A stretch of DNA of 64,000 nt from positions 35,072 through 99,071 of the forward strand of contig NZ_QJUO01000015.1 of NCBI RefSeq assembly GCF_004327335.1. Reading direction: 5' to 3'. The position numbers were made by a program, and so were the translations under genes. This document shows, one piece after another, positions 9,835 to 19,038 of the stretch (positions are counted from its first letter, which is position 1; every line of letters starts with the position of its first letter). Under the pieces are notes generated by a model. It saw nothing but the letters and a program-made list of their open reading frames with translations. It was not told the origin of the DNA and searched no databases. The stretch is from Stutzerimonas kirkiae (GTDB lineage: Bacteria > Pseudomonadota > Gammaproteobacteria > Pseudomonadales > Pseudomonadaceae).

Positions 9835-9835
<1 letters not shown>
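9014..9835 (-). CDS. aroE: Shikimate dehydrogenase AroE (NADP)
   Basis: Reduces 3-dehydroshikimate to shikimate in aromatic amino acid synthesis. It has 273 residues from ATG 9835. Substrate site: NPIGHSKSP (9-17) and NVTVPFKE with catalytic Lys64. The paired catalytic Asp is in GDNTDGAG. The NADP fold shows [12 protein letters not shown] followed by [10 protein letters not shown], a phosphate-binding Arg pattern typical of AroE rather than YdiB. The C-terminus has [14 protein letters not shown]. The start overlaps the hemF stop (TGATG), and hemF-aroE is the known Pseudomonas order. Confidence 0.96.
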
Positions 9836-10755
<920 letters not shown>

Positions 10756-10839
10756 TCAGGTCACCTTGGTCGGCAGGCGGGTGCGATTTTCAGGCGGCAA
10801 GCATAACATCCGGGTTCGTTTCGCCGGCCTGGCCGGGCC

Positions 10840-10944
10840 AAGAGCCGACAAAAGCGCTGGAAGCTGGACGAAAAGCTGTTCGTGTTTTCCCCATAACCAA
10901 GGCAGCTACGTTCAGCTGTCCAGCCAGCGCTTTTGTCGGCTCTT
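10840..10944. repeat. Dispersed palindromic element, copy B
   Basis: Arms AAGAGCCGACAAAAGCGCTGG (10840-10860) and CCAGCGCTTTTGTCGGCTCTT (10924-10944) are exact reverse complements over 21 bases, with further pairing toward the centre (AGCTGGAC with GTCCAGC). This copy has the most nearly perfect outer arms of the six but a different centre. It lies in the hemF-qor divergent region, between the two promoters. A half copy of the GATGGGTATC repeat follows at 10961-11000. Confidence 0.8.
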
Positions 10945-11023
10945 GGGGTAATAGGCTAGCGATGGGTATCTTGGCTATGCTCCTCGGCCCATCCTGCGGG
11001 AACATTCTTGATAAGGAGTCGAT

Positions 11024-12001
11024 ATGGCAACGCGTATCCAGTTCAGCCGGCATGGCGGTCCCGAGGTGCTCGAACAGGTCGATGTGGAGCCGCTGGCGCC
11101 CGCGCCGGGGGAGGTGCTGGTGCGCAACCATGCGGTCGGCCTCAATTTCATCGACACCTATTTCCGTGACGGCCTGTATACGCCGCCCAGCCTGCCGTCG
11201 GGTCTGGGGACAGAAGGTGCCGGGGTGATCGAGGCGATCGGTGAGGGTGTCAGCGGCTGGCAACCCGGCGACCGTGTCGCTTATGCCACCGGCCCGCTGG
11301 GCGCCTATGCCGAGTACCATAACCTGCCGGCGCGGCATTTGGTCCGGCTACCCGAGGCTATCGGTTTCGAACAGGCGGCGGCGGTGCTGCTCAAGGGCCT
11401 CACCGTGCAATACCTGTTGCGCCAGACCCATCGGCTGGAGGCCGGCCAGACCGTACTCTTCCATGCCGCCGCCGGTGGCGTCGGCTCTATCGCCTGCCAG
11501 TGGGCGAGGGCGCTCGGGGCTCGGTTGATTGGTGTGGTCGGTTCGGCGGAAAAGGCCGAGCGAGCGCAGGCGCTGGGTGCCTGGGCGACCATCGACAGCA
11601 GCCGCGAGGACGTGGTGCAACGCGTGCTGGAGCTGACCGAAGGGCGCAAATGCCCGGTGGTCTACGACTCGGTGGGCAAGAACACCTGGGAAACCTCGCT
11701 GGATTGCGTGGCGCCGCGCGGGCTGCTGGTCAGCTTCGGCAATGCCTCGGGGGCGGTCACCGGTGTCAACCTCGGCATCCTGGCGCAGAAGGGCTCGCTG
11801 TTCGTCACCCGACCGACCCTGGCCAGCTACGCCGACAGCCCCGCGCGCCTGCAAGGAATGGCTGACGAACTGTTCGAGCTGATCGCCAGCGGCGCCATCG
11901 AAGTCGAGATCGGCCAGCGTTTCGCCCTGGCCGAGGCCGCCGAGGCCCAGCGCCGCCTGGCGGCACGGCAGACCACCAGCTCGACGGTGTTGTTGCCGTA
12001 G
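11024..12001 (+). CDS. qor: NADPH:quinone oxidoreductase Qor (zeta-crystallin type)
   Basis: Medium-chain dehydrogenase without zinc that reduces quinones with NADPH. It has 325 residues starting MATRIQFSRHGGPEVLE after a good AAGGAG. Family features are VGLNFIDTYFRDGLY, the NADP-binding HAAAGGVGSIACQWARALGA, and VYDSVGKNTWETSLDCVAPRGLLVSFGNASG. The zinc-ligand Cys residues of true alcohol dehydrogenases are absent. Divergent from hemF, as in P. aeruginosa. Confidence 0.95.
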   Translation: MATRIQFSRHGGPEVLEQVDVEPLAPAPGEVLVRNHAVGLNFIDTYFRDGLYTPPSLPSGLGTEGAGVIEAIGEGVSGWQPGDRVAYATGPLGAYAEYHNLPARHLVRLPEAIGFEQAAAVLLKGLTVQYLLRQTHRLEAGQTVLFHAAAGGVGSIACQWARALGARLIGVVGSAEKAERAQALGAWATIDSSREDVVQRVLELTEGRKCPVVYDSVGKNTWETSLDCVAPRGLLVSFGNASGAVTGVNLGILAQKGSLFVTRPTLASYADSPARLQGMADELFELIASGAIEVEIGQRFALAEAAEAQRRLAARQTTSSTVLLP

Positions 12002-12040
12002 CCCCAGCAGGCGCGGCCCTGGTCAAGGCCAGGGCCCTCC

Positions 12041-12170
12041 ATGCCAAAGGCTTCGATAAACGCGCTGGAGCCTGGACGAAAAGCCGTTCGTATCCTGCAC
12101 GAAACCAGGACTTCTACGTCCACCTGTCCAGCCTTCAGCGTTTTTGTCGGCCCCTTGAATGCAGAGCGCA
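12041..12170. repeat. Dispersed palindromic element, copy C
   Basis: Left arm CGATAAACGCGCTGGAGCCTGGACG, right arm TGTCCAGCCTTCAGCGTTTTTGTCGG. The centre resembles copy B (CGAAAAGCCGTTCGT). It separates qor from the dodecin gene and could act as a terminator hairpin for qor. It is more diverged than copies A, E and F. Confidence 0.7.
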
Positions 12171-12239
12171 TAAGGCTGTTGCACTTTCCGGCTGTTTGGG
12201 GGACTTTTATCAGGCAATTAACTAATAGAGGGATTTTTT

Positions 12240-12455
12240 ATGTCTAATAGTCATATCTATAGAAAAATCGAGATCGTCGGTTCTTCACCCAACAGTGTCG
12301 ATGAGGCGATCCAGAACGCTATTACCGAAGCCAGCCGTACCCAGCAGAACCTCGACTGGTTCGAGGTCGGGGAAATCCGCGGTCATATCGAGAATGGCCA
12401 GGTCGCGCATTTCCAGGTCACCGTGAAGATCGGCTTTCGCCTGAGCGATGCTTGA
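12240..12455 (+). CDS. Dodecin family flavin-binding protein
   Basis: Small 71-residue protein that forms hollow dodecamers storing flavin. It matches the family in length and in motifs: HIYRKIEIVGSSPNSVDEAIQNAI, then RTQQNLDWFEVGEIRGHI with the Trp that stacks on the flavin ring, then the C-terminal AHFQVTVKIGFRL. The ATG at 12240 follows an AT-rich leader (AATAGAGGGATTTTTT) with GAGGG as ribosome-binding site. The gene is monocistronic. Confidence 0.92.
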   Translation: MSNSHIYRKIEIVGSSPNSVDEAIQNAITEASRTQQNLDWFEVGEIRGHIENGQVAHFQVTVKIGFRLSDA

Positions 12456-12849
12456 GTTCACGGCGACGGCAAATCCCGGACTGCCTGGCGGCAGTCCCTC
12501 TCCCCGACCCTCTCCCGCGAGGGGCTACTGTATGCACGCCTCTTCGCCCCTCGGGATCAGCGCTCCTGGCATCCGCACAGCCACTTTCGGCGGCGCCTGT
12601 GGGATTCAAGAGCCAGGTCTTTCCACCTCTCCATTCCGAAGTGTTCTCAACCCATCCTACGAATTCACTCAGGATTTGAACGAACACTGGCTTCGACAGC
12701 ATGAGCAATGAAGGAGCCTGGCCTTTCCACGTGTTTATGCGACTGGGTGGGAAATTCCGCTGCCGGCTGGGTCAAGCCTATGGCCCGGGTGTGGCGCACT
12801 ACGGCTCCCTTCTCCCCTTGCGGACTACGGTATGCACACCTCTTCGTGC
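12456..12849. repeat. Intergenic region with two C-rich repeat units
   Basis: No convincing gene. It holds a unit at about 12479-12545 (CTGCCTGGCGGCAG followed by CTCTCCCGCGAGGGGC and GTATGCACGCCTCTTCG) and a degenerate second unit at about 12806-12848 (CTTCTCCCCTTGCGG, GTATGCACACCTCTTCG). The first is in inverse orientation to the copies at 25186-25316 and 34905-35060. The two units near 12.5 and 12.8 kb flank about 260 bases of unremarkable sequence. Confidence 0.6.
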
Positions 12850-13848
12850 TTACCGCCGCAGCCCGGCGATGATCTCGAAGGCGCGGTGGCGGTCGGTGGT
12901 TTCATAGAAGTCGCAGGTGAAGATCAACTCGTCGGCGCCGGTCTGCTCCAGCAGTATCTCCAGGCGCGCACGGATCTTCTCCGGGCCGCCGATCAATGCC
13001 ATGCCGAGGAAGCCACCCACCGCATCCTGCTCATGGGGCAGCCACAGGCCCTGCATGCTTTTCACCGGCGGGCGCAGCAGCAGGCTCTGCCCGCGTACCA
13101 GCGCGAGGATGCGCTGGTACGCGGAGGTGGCCAGGTATTCGGCGCGTTCGTCGCTGTCGGCGGCCAGCAGCGGTACGCCAAGCATCACGTAGGGCTTGTC
13201 CAGCACGGCGGAAGGCTGGAAGTTCTCCCGGTACAGGCGGATCGCGTCATGCATGAAGCGTGGCGCGAAGTGCGAGGCGAAGGCATAGGGCAGGCCCTTG
13301 GCCGCCGCCAGTTGCGCGCTGAACAGGCTTGAACCCAGCAGCCAGATCGGCACCTGGCTGCCGACGCCGGGCATGGCGATCACCTGTTGCTGTGCCTGGC
13401 GCGGCCCGAGCAGCGCCTGCAGTTCCTCGACATCCGCCGGAAAATCATCGGCGCTGCCCAGACGGTCGCGGCGCAGGGCGCGGGCGGTGAACTGGTCGGT
13501 GCCCGGCGCGCGCCCCAGGCCCAGGTCGATGCGTCCCGGATACAGCGCCTCCAGGGTGCCGAACTGCTCGGCGATCACCAGCGGCGCATGGTTGGGCAGC
13601 ATGATGCCGCCCGAACCGAGGCGGATACGCTCGGTGCCAGCGGCCAGGTAGCCGATCAGCACGGCGGTGGCCGAGCTGGCGATGCCGTCCATATTGTGGT
13701 GTTCCGCCACCCACAGGCGTTCGAAGCCGAGCGCCTCGACGTGCCGCGCCAGGGCCAGGGCATTGTGCAGGGCCTGGCGCGCATTGCCGTCATCGCGTAC
13801 CGGCGCCAGTTCCAGCGCCGAAAAGCGGACCTGTTCGAGACTGCTCAT
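12850..13848 (-). CDS. LLM-class (luciferase-like) flavin-dependent oxidoreductase
   Basis: Predicted FMN-dependent monooxygenase of the bacterial-luciferase superfamily (TIGR03558-like subgroup), 332 residues, cytoplasmic. Seen: an N-terminal [45 protein letters not shown], with the EHHN signature, and [57 protein letters not shown]. The C-terminus ends FEIIAGLRR. The start at 13848 has a strong GGAGGAG. The substrate is unknown. The gene runs in the same direction as the lipoprotein gene upstream of it (13916-14320). Confidence 0.88.
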   Translation of the reverse strand: MSSLEQVRFSALELAPVRDDGNARQALHNALALARHVEALGFERLWVAEHHNMDGIASSATAVLIGYLAAGTERIRLGSGGIMLPNHAPLVIAEQFGTLEALYPGRIDLGLGRAPGTDQFTARALRRDRLGSADDFPADVEELQALLGPRQAQQQVIAMPGVGSQVPIWLLGSSLFSAQLAAAKGLPYAFASHFAPRFMHDAIRLYRENFQPSAVLDKPYVMLGVPLLAADSDERAEYLATSAYQRILALVRGQSLLLRPPVKSMQGLWLPHEQDAVGGFLGMALIGGPEKIRARLEILLEQTGADELIFTCDFYETTDRHRAFEIIAGLRR

Positions 13849-13915
13849 GCTCTCCTCCTCGGAAGATTTTGCGGGTGCGCCGTGCGCAGCGCTTTCTCCT
13901 GCGGGTGCGTATGGC

Positions 13916-14320
13916 CTAGATGCAGCGGGTGGCCTCGGCTCTTGCCAGCGTCTTGCCTTGTTCGTCACGCAGCCAGCCCTGTGGCTGGAAGCCGAGCGAG
14001 CGGGCTTCGAACACATAGCGCTGGCCCGCCTGGAATGCGTCGTAGCGTACCAGCAGTGTGCAGCGCAGGTGCTGGCTGTCGCCGAACAGGCCCGTGCCGC
14101 CGCCGCTGATTTCGAAATCGTAGCGGGCTTCCAGGCGGTGGGCGCCGGGCGTGACCTGGAAATAACGGCCATCGGCCGTGCGCACGCCGTCCAGCCGGTC
14201 GGCCATGAAGATATCCGAGACCTGGCCGCGCAACTCGACCCAGGCCATGGCGGGATCGGCCTCGGGCAGCGGGCTGGCACAAGCGCTCAGCAGCAGGCAG
14301 GCGAGCAAGGCACGCAACAT
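13916..14320 (-). CDS. Small lipoprotein of unknown function
   Basis: A 134-residue protein with an N-terminal signal and lipobox ([13 protein letters not shown], Cys about 13), so it is predicted to be lipid-anchored. The rest is soluble with a pattern reminiscent of surface adhesion or PEGA-like domains: [28 protein letters not shown], which reads like the V-x-P-G-x-H strand-turn of DUF2846/PEGA domains. Two further Cys residues (LRCTLL and the penultimate residue) could pair. I do not recognise a specific function. It is divergent from the aminopeptidase gene. Confidence 0.75.
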   Translation of the reverse strand: MLRALLACLLLSACASPLPEADPAMAWVELRGQVSDIFMADRLDGVRTADGRYFQVTPGAHRLEARYDFEISGGGTGLFGDSQHLRCTLLVRYDAFQAGQRYVFEARSLGFQPQGWLRDEQGKTLARAEATRCI

Positions 14321-14359
14321 GGTTTACCCTCGCAGGGCGTTTTCCGTCGGACCGACACA

Positions 14360-15586
14360 ATGCCATATTTGCTGCCATATCCGTCCATTACCCTGGCACG
14401 CCCCCCAGGGCGAGCGCGCTATGCCGTTAGCGCTTCGATAAAGGCGCGGGAACGCTGGAGGCGGAACGAAAGAACCTGGCCTTCCGCGTTTTTCGTTCGG
14501 TTTTCCTGCCTCCAGCGCTCTTTTCGACGCGTTACCGCGTATAGCGCAATCCTCCTGGCGCCGATCCTGCTGGCCGGCTGCTCCAGCTATTACGGCCAGC
14601 TCGCCACGGGGCAGCTCGAGCTGCTGCGCCAGCGCCAGCCGGTCGCCGCGCTGGTGGACGACCCGGGTACCGCCCCGGCGTTGCGCGAACGCCTGGCCAA
14701 TGCGCAAGAGGCACGCCGCTTCGCCAGCGAGCGGCTGGCACTGCCGGACAACGGCAGCTACCGCCAGTACGCCGACCTCGGTCGGCCCTATGTGGTGTGG
14801 AACCTGTTCGCCACCCCGGAGTTCTCGGTGGAGCCGCTGACGCGCTGCTTTCCGATCGCCGGTTGCGTCGCCTACCAGGGCTACTACCGCCAGGGTGCGG
14901 CGCGTGGCCAGGCCGCGGTCCTGCGGCGACAGGGCTTCGATACCCATGTGGCCGGGGTCGAGGCCTATTCGACCCTGGGCTGGTTCGACGACCCGCTGCT
15001 CAACACCATGCTGCGGCGCAACGACGAGCAACTGGCCGGGCTGATCTTCCACGAGTTGGCGCACCAGCGCCTGTACGTCCGTGACGACACCACCTTCAAC
15101 GAATCCTATGCCAGCTTCGTCGAGCGCCAGGGGCTGCGCGAATGGCGGCGGCAACAAGGGCTGCCGGAGCATGGCCAGCCCGCACGCGAGGCCTACCGCG
15201 AGGTGGTCGAGCTGCTGCTGGACAGCCGCGAACGCCTGCGTGCGCTCTATGCGCAGCCCCATGACGAAGCCGTCATGCGCCGCTTGAAACAGGCCGAATT
15301 CGACCGCCTGCGCACCGCCTATCGGCTGTTGCGCGAGCGGCCGGGGCAGCCGCCGCTGCCGGGATTCGAGCGCTGGTTCCAGCAGCCGCTGAACAATGCC
15401 ACGCTGCTGCCCTTCGGTCTTTATGATCGCTGGGTGGCGGCGTTCTCCCGACTGTTCGAGCAGTCGCAGGGTGATTGGCAGGAATTTCACCAACGGGTTG
15501 AATCCCTGGCGGCAATGCCACTCGAACAAAGGAACGGGCGGCTACAGGAACTGCTCGATAGCGACCTGCAAGGAGAAATACCATGA
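14360..15586 (+). CDS. Zinc aminopeptidase lipoprotein (PF10023/DUF2265 type), start uncertain
   Basis: Putative membrane-anchored metallo-aminopeptidase. The lipobox is LLAPILLAGCSS (Cys codon at 14579). The zinc site is HELAHQRLYV with a downstream FNESYASFVERQGLREW, where NExxA/FVE supplies the third ligand. The mature part is about 335 residues, normal for the family. The puzzle is the start. The nearest in-frame ATG (14360) lies 73 codons before the lipobox Cys, and between them sits a dispersed palindrome whose end (TATAGCGCAAT, to 14550) overlaps the expected signal-peptide start. No ATG, GTG or TTG lies in frame from 14372 to the lipobox. Either a rare start (ATC 14549, CTG 14555) is used or the N-terminus is an Arg-rich extension. 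The stop overlaps the next gene (ATGA). Confidence 0.8.
   Translation: MPYLLPYPSITLARPPGRARYAVSASIKARERWRRNERTWPSAFFVRFSCLQRSFRRVTAYSAILLAPILLAGCSSYYGQLATGQLELLRQRQPVAALVDDPGTAPALRERLANAQEARRFASERLALPDNGSYRQYADLGRPYVVWNLFATPEFSVEPLTRCFPIAGCVAYQGYYRQGAARGQAAVLRRQGFDTHVAGVEAYSTLGWFDDPLLNTMLRRNDEQLAGLIFHELAHQRLYVRDDTTFNESYASFVERQGLREWRRQQGLPEHGQPAREAYREVVELLLDSRERLRALYAQPHDEAVMRRLKQAEFDRLRTAYRLLRERPGQPPLPGFERWFQQPLNNATLLPFGLYDRWVAAFSRLFEQSQGDWQEFHQRVESLAAMPLEQRNGRLQELLDSDLQGEIP
14416..14550. repeat. Dispersed palindromic element, copy D, overlapping the aminopeptidase 5-prime end
   Basis: Outer arms GCGCTATGCCG (14416 onward) and CGCGTATAGCGCAAT (to 14550), inner arms CGCTGGAGGCGGAACGAAAG and TTTCGTTCGGTTTTCCTGCCTCCAGCGCTCTTTTCG. 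The right terminal TATAGCGCAAT is shared with copies E and F. It places the element edge exactly at the beginning of the aminopeptidase signal sequence. Confidence 0.8.
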
Positions 15587-15813
15587 AACGCTGGACATTC
15601 GGCCTGCTGCTCAGCCTGGCCACTACTTGTGTTTTCGCGGCGCCCAAGCCCTGCGAGGAACTCAAAGAGGAAATCGAAGCGAAGATCCAGGCCAACGGCG
15701 TACCCAGCTACACCCTGGAAATCGTCGACAACGATGAAGTCGGCGACCAGGGCATGGTGGTCGGCAGTTGCGACGGCGGTACGCGCAAGATCATCTACCA
15801 GCGCAACGATTGA
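15583..15813 (+). CDS. DUF1161 domain-containing periplasmic protein
   Basis: A 76-residue secreted protein: signal peptide MKRWTFGLLLSLATTCVFAA, then PCEELKEEIEAKIQANGV, TLEIVDNDEV and VVGSCDGGTRKIIYQR. The two Cys residues (CEEL and GSCDG) are conserved in DUF1161 and probably form a disulfide. Function is unknown. It overlaps the aminopeptidase stop by 4 bases, so the pair is probably co-translated. Confidence 0.88.
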   Translation: MKRWTFGLLLSLATTCVFAAPKPCEELKEEIEAKIQANGVPSYTLEIVDNDEVGDQGMVVGSCDGGTRKIIYQRND

Positions 15814-16338
15814 AGGCTGTAACGGCCAATGCTATGGGCGCATTCTGTTTGCCGAGCGGTTGGACGATATCCTCTCCGGTACGGGAGAGCCGCATGGGCA
15901 ATATGGAAGGGAGTCGCTGTGGGCTACACGCAGCAATCGGCGGATGGATCGGCGATCCTCTCGATGACTGTACTTCACTGAAACCATGAGGTTTCGTGGA
16001 GCCCATAGAACCCCAGTTGCTACTGACGGAAGTGAAGCCGGAACAGCCTGTTCCGGCTGATGGGGGAATATTTCCGGGCCTTCTTTCTCCACCGGGCAGG
16101 TGCCCGAGCCACGCTACTGCGGCGAATACCTTCGCTGTATCGGCGGGGTTATGGTCCCCTGCTGGGGTCATCGCTGTAATTGTCTGTACCGATCGGTATA
16201 GTCTACCTTGTCATCGGATATCCGGGAGTATCGTGCCCGGGCGTTACTCCAACGCTCGGAGGTCTGGCCGCGGCCGCTTCCGGAGGTTATGCCCCTGGCG
16301 CTTTCCCGGCTTTCTCTCCGCTTCTACAGGAGACTTCA
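15814..16338. other. Intergenic region rich in inverted repeats, with possible operator upstream of the GlcG-like gene
   Basis: No gene seen in 525 bases. It contains a perfect 23-base palindrome AGCCGGAACAG-C-CTGTTCCGGCT at 16036-16058, a smaller GAAACC-ATGA-GGTTTC at about 15979-15994, and a perfect 12-base palindrome TACCGATCGGTA at 16187-16198. The last resembles TetR/NemR-type operators (ACCGATCGGT core) and lies about 140 bases before the GlcG-like start. The first may be a transcription-end hairpin for DUF1161, though no T run follows. Confidence 0.45.
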
Positions 16339-16920
16339 ATGAGATTTCCACCGAGTTGTTTCCCTTCGCGCTCCACGTCCACTGTACGGTTGTATTCCCC
16401 TGCCGTGTCCCATGGCGGACGGCTGTTGGCCGGCCTGCTGGTGGCGCTGGCGGCAGTTACTGCCACGGCCCCGGTCAGCGCACAATCCCCTGGCCCGACG
16501 GCCAGCCCGCAGGCCCTGACGCTGGCTCGCGCCGATATCGCCCAGGCCGGAGCACAGCGTGCGATTGCCGCGGCACTGGCGGAGGCCGAGAAGAATGGCT
16601 GGGTCATCGCCGTGGCCGTGGTTGATTCGGGCGGGGAACTGGTGGCTTTCCACAAGGCCGATGGCGCCATCGGCATCAGCCCTTCAGTGGCGATTGGCAA
16701 GGCCCGTACAGCGGCGTTGCTACGCCAGCCTTCGAAGAACTTCGAGGATTACATCAATGATGGACGCCCCAGTTTCCTGTCGACACCGGGGACGACACCT
16801 CTGGAGGGTGGAATTCCCATCATCGTCGATGGGCAGGTTGTGGGTGCTGTCGGTGTGAGTGGCGCACATGGTCCCAACGATTCACAAGTGGCTCAGGCTG
16901 GTGTGGGTGCCGTGCGCTGA
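16339..16920 (+). CDS. GlcG/HbpS-family heme-binding-like protein, exported
   Basis: A 193-residue protein from ATG 16339 (AGGAG upstream). A signal peptide (hydrophobic LLAGLLVALAAVTATAPVSA, cleavage near VSA-QS) is followed by a Haem_degrading/DUF336 domain: ALAEAEKNGWVIAVAVVDSGGELVAFHKADGA, SPSVAIGKARTAALLRQPSKNFED, and GGIPIIVDGQVVGAVGVSGAHGPNDSQVAQAG. Members bind heme, corrinoids or small organics; the ligand is not predictable here. Upstream TetR-like palindrome (16187-16198) suggests inducible expression. Confidence 0.85.
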   Translation: MRFPPSCFPSRSTSTVRLYSPAVSHGGRLLAGLLVALAAVTATAPVSAQSPGPTASPQALTLARADIAQAGAQRAIAAALAEAEKNGWVIAVAVVDSGGELVAFHKADGAIGISPSVAIGKARTAALLRQPSKNFEDYINDGRPSFLSTPGTTPLEGGIPIIVDGQVVGAVGVSGAHGPNDSQVAQAGVGAVR

Positions 16921-17247
16921 CATGGGGTGAAACGTCAGGCCGCCTTGCCGGTAATGGTCACCCGACAGCGGCCGCGGTGCCGAATACTGCCCCGCAGGCG
17001 GCGTTGCGGCATGGCGAGGGTCCGCTCGGTATCGTCCAGCGGGGTAGGCCCGGTAATGCGCAACTTCGCGATGGCGGAATCGTAGCGCCGACGGGTCGTG
17101 ATACTCGGGCGAGGTGCTCTTCGATGACCGCGCCCTTTGGTGCGCGCGGCAGTGCTATGGCCCGCTGCGATATTTCTGCCGAAGCTGGCTGGGATGGAAT
17201 GCGATAACCTTGTCCAGCCCTTCGACAATGACAAGAGCCGGGCTTCC
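16921..17247. other. Intergenic region, possible decayed reverse-strand gene end
   Basis: No supported gene. On the reverse strand the stretch ending at 16935 reads as a protein-like tail (RRYDSAIAKLRITGPTPLDDTERTLAMPQRRL, then RGRCRVTITGKAA and a stop) without an upstream start or recognisable partner. It could be the remnant of a gene truncated near 17150. I see no promoter that can be assigned to the EamA gene with confidence. Confidence 0.25.
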
Positions 17248-18120
17248 ATGACCACTCCCCTGAAAACCTCGCAATGCCTGTCGCTGACGGCGCTGGCCAT
17301 GCTCGCATTCGCCGGCAACTCCCTGTTGTGCCGGGCCGCCCTGGACACCACCTCGATAGATGCCGCGACTTTCACCCTGGTACGCTTGCTGGCCGGGGCG
17401 CTGATGCTCGAAGCCATTCTGCGGCTGGGCCGCAAGGCACGGCCCGCAGGGGCTGGCGACTGGCGCTCGGCGCTGGCGCTGTTCGCCTATGCCGCGGGGT
17501 TTTCCTGGGCCTATATCGGGCTTGCCACCGCGACCGGGGCCCTGTTGCTGTTCGGCGCGGTACAACTGAGCATGGTCGGCTGGGCGATATGGCGCGGGGA
17601 GCGGCTGCGGGCCTGGCAGTGGGGCGGCTTCGCGCTGGCTGTCGCCGGGCTGGTGATCATGCTGCTGCCGGGCATCGAGGCGCCATCCTGGCAGGATGCT
17701 TCCCTGATGCTGCTGGCGGGCGTGGCCTGGGCGGTCTATTCGGTCCGTGGCCGTTCTCAGCCGGCACCGTTGGTGGCCACGACGCGCAATTTCTGGCGCG
17801 CCGGACTGCTGGCTGCGCTGATGTGCCTGCCTTTCGTATCCCGCCTGACACTGGACACGACCGGGCTGGTCTACGCGGTGCTGGCGGGCGCATTGGCATC
17901 CGGCGTGGGCTATACGATCTGGTATGGCGTCATGCAGCAACTGAGCACGGCCAGCGCGGCCAGCGTGCAATTGAGCGTGCCGGTCATCAGTGCACTGGGG
18001 GCGGTGGGGTTGCTGGATGAGGCGCTGACCGCGCGTCTGCTGCTGAGCTCGCTGGCGATCCTGGGGGGTGTGGCGCTGGTGATCCTGGCCGGGCGCCACA
18101 GCATTCCGGTCATAAGGTGA
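17248..18120 (+). CDS. EamA/DMT-family transporter
   Basis: Drug/metabolite exporter of 290 residues with ten predicted membrane helices in two EamA halves. Seen: LTALAMLAFAGNSLLCRAAL (helix 1), TFTLVRLLAGALMLEAIL, FAYAAGFSWAYIGLATATGALLLFGAVQLSMVGW (first half), and the repeat-like AVLAGALASGVGYTIWYGVMQQLSTASAASVQLSVPVISALGAVGLLDE in the second half. The start MTTPLKTS at 17248 gives a normal first helix; an upstream in-frame start would add 37 residues without support. Substrate unknown. Confidence 0.88.
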   Translation: MTTPLKTSQCLSLTALAMLAFAGNSLLCRAALDTTSIDAATFTLVRLLAGALMLEAILRLGRKARPAGAGDWRSALALFAYAAGFSWAYIGLATATGALLLFGAVQLSMVGWAIWRGERLRAWQWGGFALAVAGLVIMLLPGIEAPSWQDASLMLLAGVAWAVYSVRGRSQPAPLVATTRNFWRAGLLAALMCLPFVSRLTLDTTGLVYAVLAGALASGVGYTIWYGVMQQLSTASAASVQLSVPVISALGAVGLLDEALTARLLLSSLAILGGVALVILAGRHSIPVIR

Positions 18121-18130
18121 GGGGCTGGCA

Positions 18131-18147
18131 GTTCAGTTTCCGTTCAG
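18131..18147. promoter_or_regulatory. Direct repeat GTTCAG-TTTCC-GTTCAG, likely response-regulator box
   Basis: Two identical hexamers spaced one helical turn apart (11-base period), 50 bases upstream of the YgiW-like gene and 11 bases before a plausible -10 (TATCCT, 18158-18163). This layout is typical of OmpR/PmrA/QseB-class regulators that bind direct repeats overlapping the -35. ygiW in enterobacteria is under QseB control, which fits. The regulator itself is not in the window. Confidence 0.5.
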
Positions 18148-18196
18148 CATCGCTACCTATCCTGGCTTCATGTTCTCTCATGCAATGGAGCCCCCT

Positions 18197-18544
18197 ATGA
18201 AAAACACCGCATTTGCCCTGCTGCTGGCCCCGCTTCTTTCCCTGAATGCACTGGCCGCTGGCTACACCGGGCCGGGTAGCCAGTTGATCGATACGGTTGG
18301 CGCCGCGCTCGAAGCCGGTGACGAAAGCGCCGTGGTCCTGCAGGGGCGTATCGTCAAACGCGTCAAGGATGAGAAATACGATTTCACCGATGCCACCGGC
18401 ACTATCCGTGTCGAGATCGACGATGAAGACTGGCCGGCAGTCGCTATCAATGAAAATACCGTTGTCAGGCTGAGCGGCGAGGTCGACCGGGACCTGTTCG
18501 GGCGGGAGATCGATGTCGATCGTATCGAGGTGATCAATCGGTAA
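18197..18544 (+). CDS. YgiW/YdeI-family (BOF) stress-tolerance OB-fold protein
   Basis: A 115-residue periplasmic protein. The signal peptide is MKNTAFALLLAPLLSLNALAA, followed by an OB-fold: GAALEAGDESAVVLQGRIVKRVKDEKYDFTDATGTIRVEIDDEDW, VRLSGEVDRDLFGREIDVDRIEVI. Family members protect against peroxide, metals or cationic peptides. TGGAG precedes the ATG at 18197 with good spacing; upstream ATGs at 18170 and 18185 lack it. The direct-repeat box upstream suggests two-component control. Confidence 0.9.
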   Translation: MKNTAFALLLAPLLSLNALAAGYTGPGSQLIDTVGAALEAGDESAVVLQGRIVKRVKDEKYDFTDATGTIRVEIDDEDWPAVAINENTVVRLSGEVDRDLFGREIDVDRIEVINR

Positions 18545-18678
18545 GTTCCCGGGGCATGCGCTCAACGCCATGTCTTCCAGGGTTGTTCACTACAAATAGC
18601 GGATGATTGCCGGCCCCCGGGCGAGTGCCTTGCTTCCGGCGGAAGTTGATGCTGCGTCCGCTTCAAGCCCCTTCTCAC
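18545..18678. other. Intergenic region, nothing assigned
   Basis: Between the YgiW-like gene and the hairpin at 18679. Contains GC-rich sequence with no coding signal seen. The gap 18721-19038 before pntAA has an AT-rich segment (about 18848-18910, with TTGAAA at 18850 and TATAAAT about 15 bases later) that probably includes the pnt promoter. Confidence 0.4.
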
Positions 18679-18720
18679 AAAGGCCGGGTTCGTTTGCTCC
18701 TGCGAACGGACCCGGCCTTT
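18679..18720. terminator. Strong hairpin, probable transcription terminator
   Basis: AAAGGCCGGGT (18679-18689) pairs with ACCCGGCCTTT (18710-18720) and extends inward with TTCG/CGAA. A-rich 5-prime and T-rich 3-prime flanks on both strands suggest it works in both directions. It lies between the YgiW-like gene and pntAA. Confidence 0.7.
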
Positions 18721-19038
18721 GCTTTTGCCTGCCTCGCGCTTTGCCTTCCCGGTCTCTGGAGATCGGGCGCCAGGCCTCACTACCAAAGGATAGTGGTCGT
18801 GCGCGTCTTAAGTTGCATAGCTCTGCATCCAAGGCAGTCTGGTCATGAATTGAAAGTCTGTGTATGACTATAAATATCTTTGTCGTTCACATTGAAAACA
18901 ATTGATGATAAATCGTTCGGCATGCAAAATGCCGCGCCCCCGCCTTCCCATGCCTGTCCAGGCGGCCTGGCCGCTCCGCGAGCCGGGGCTGGGACGTGGG
19001 TGAACGAAACAGCCGATCCACGCAGGAGAACAAGAAAC

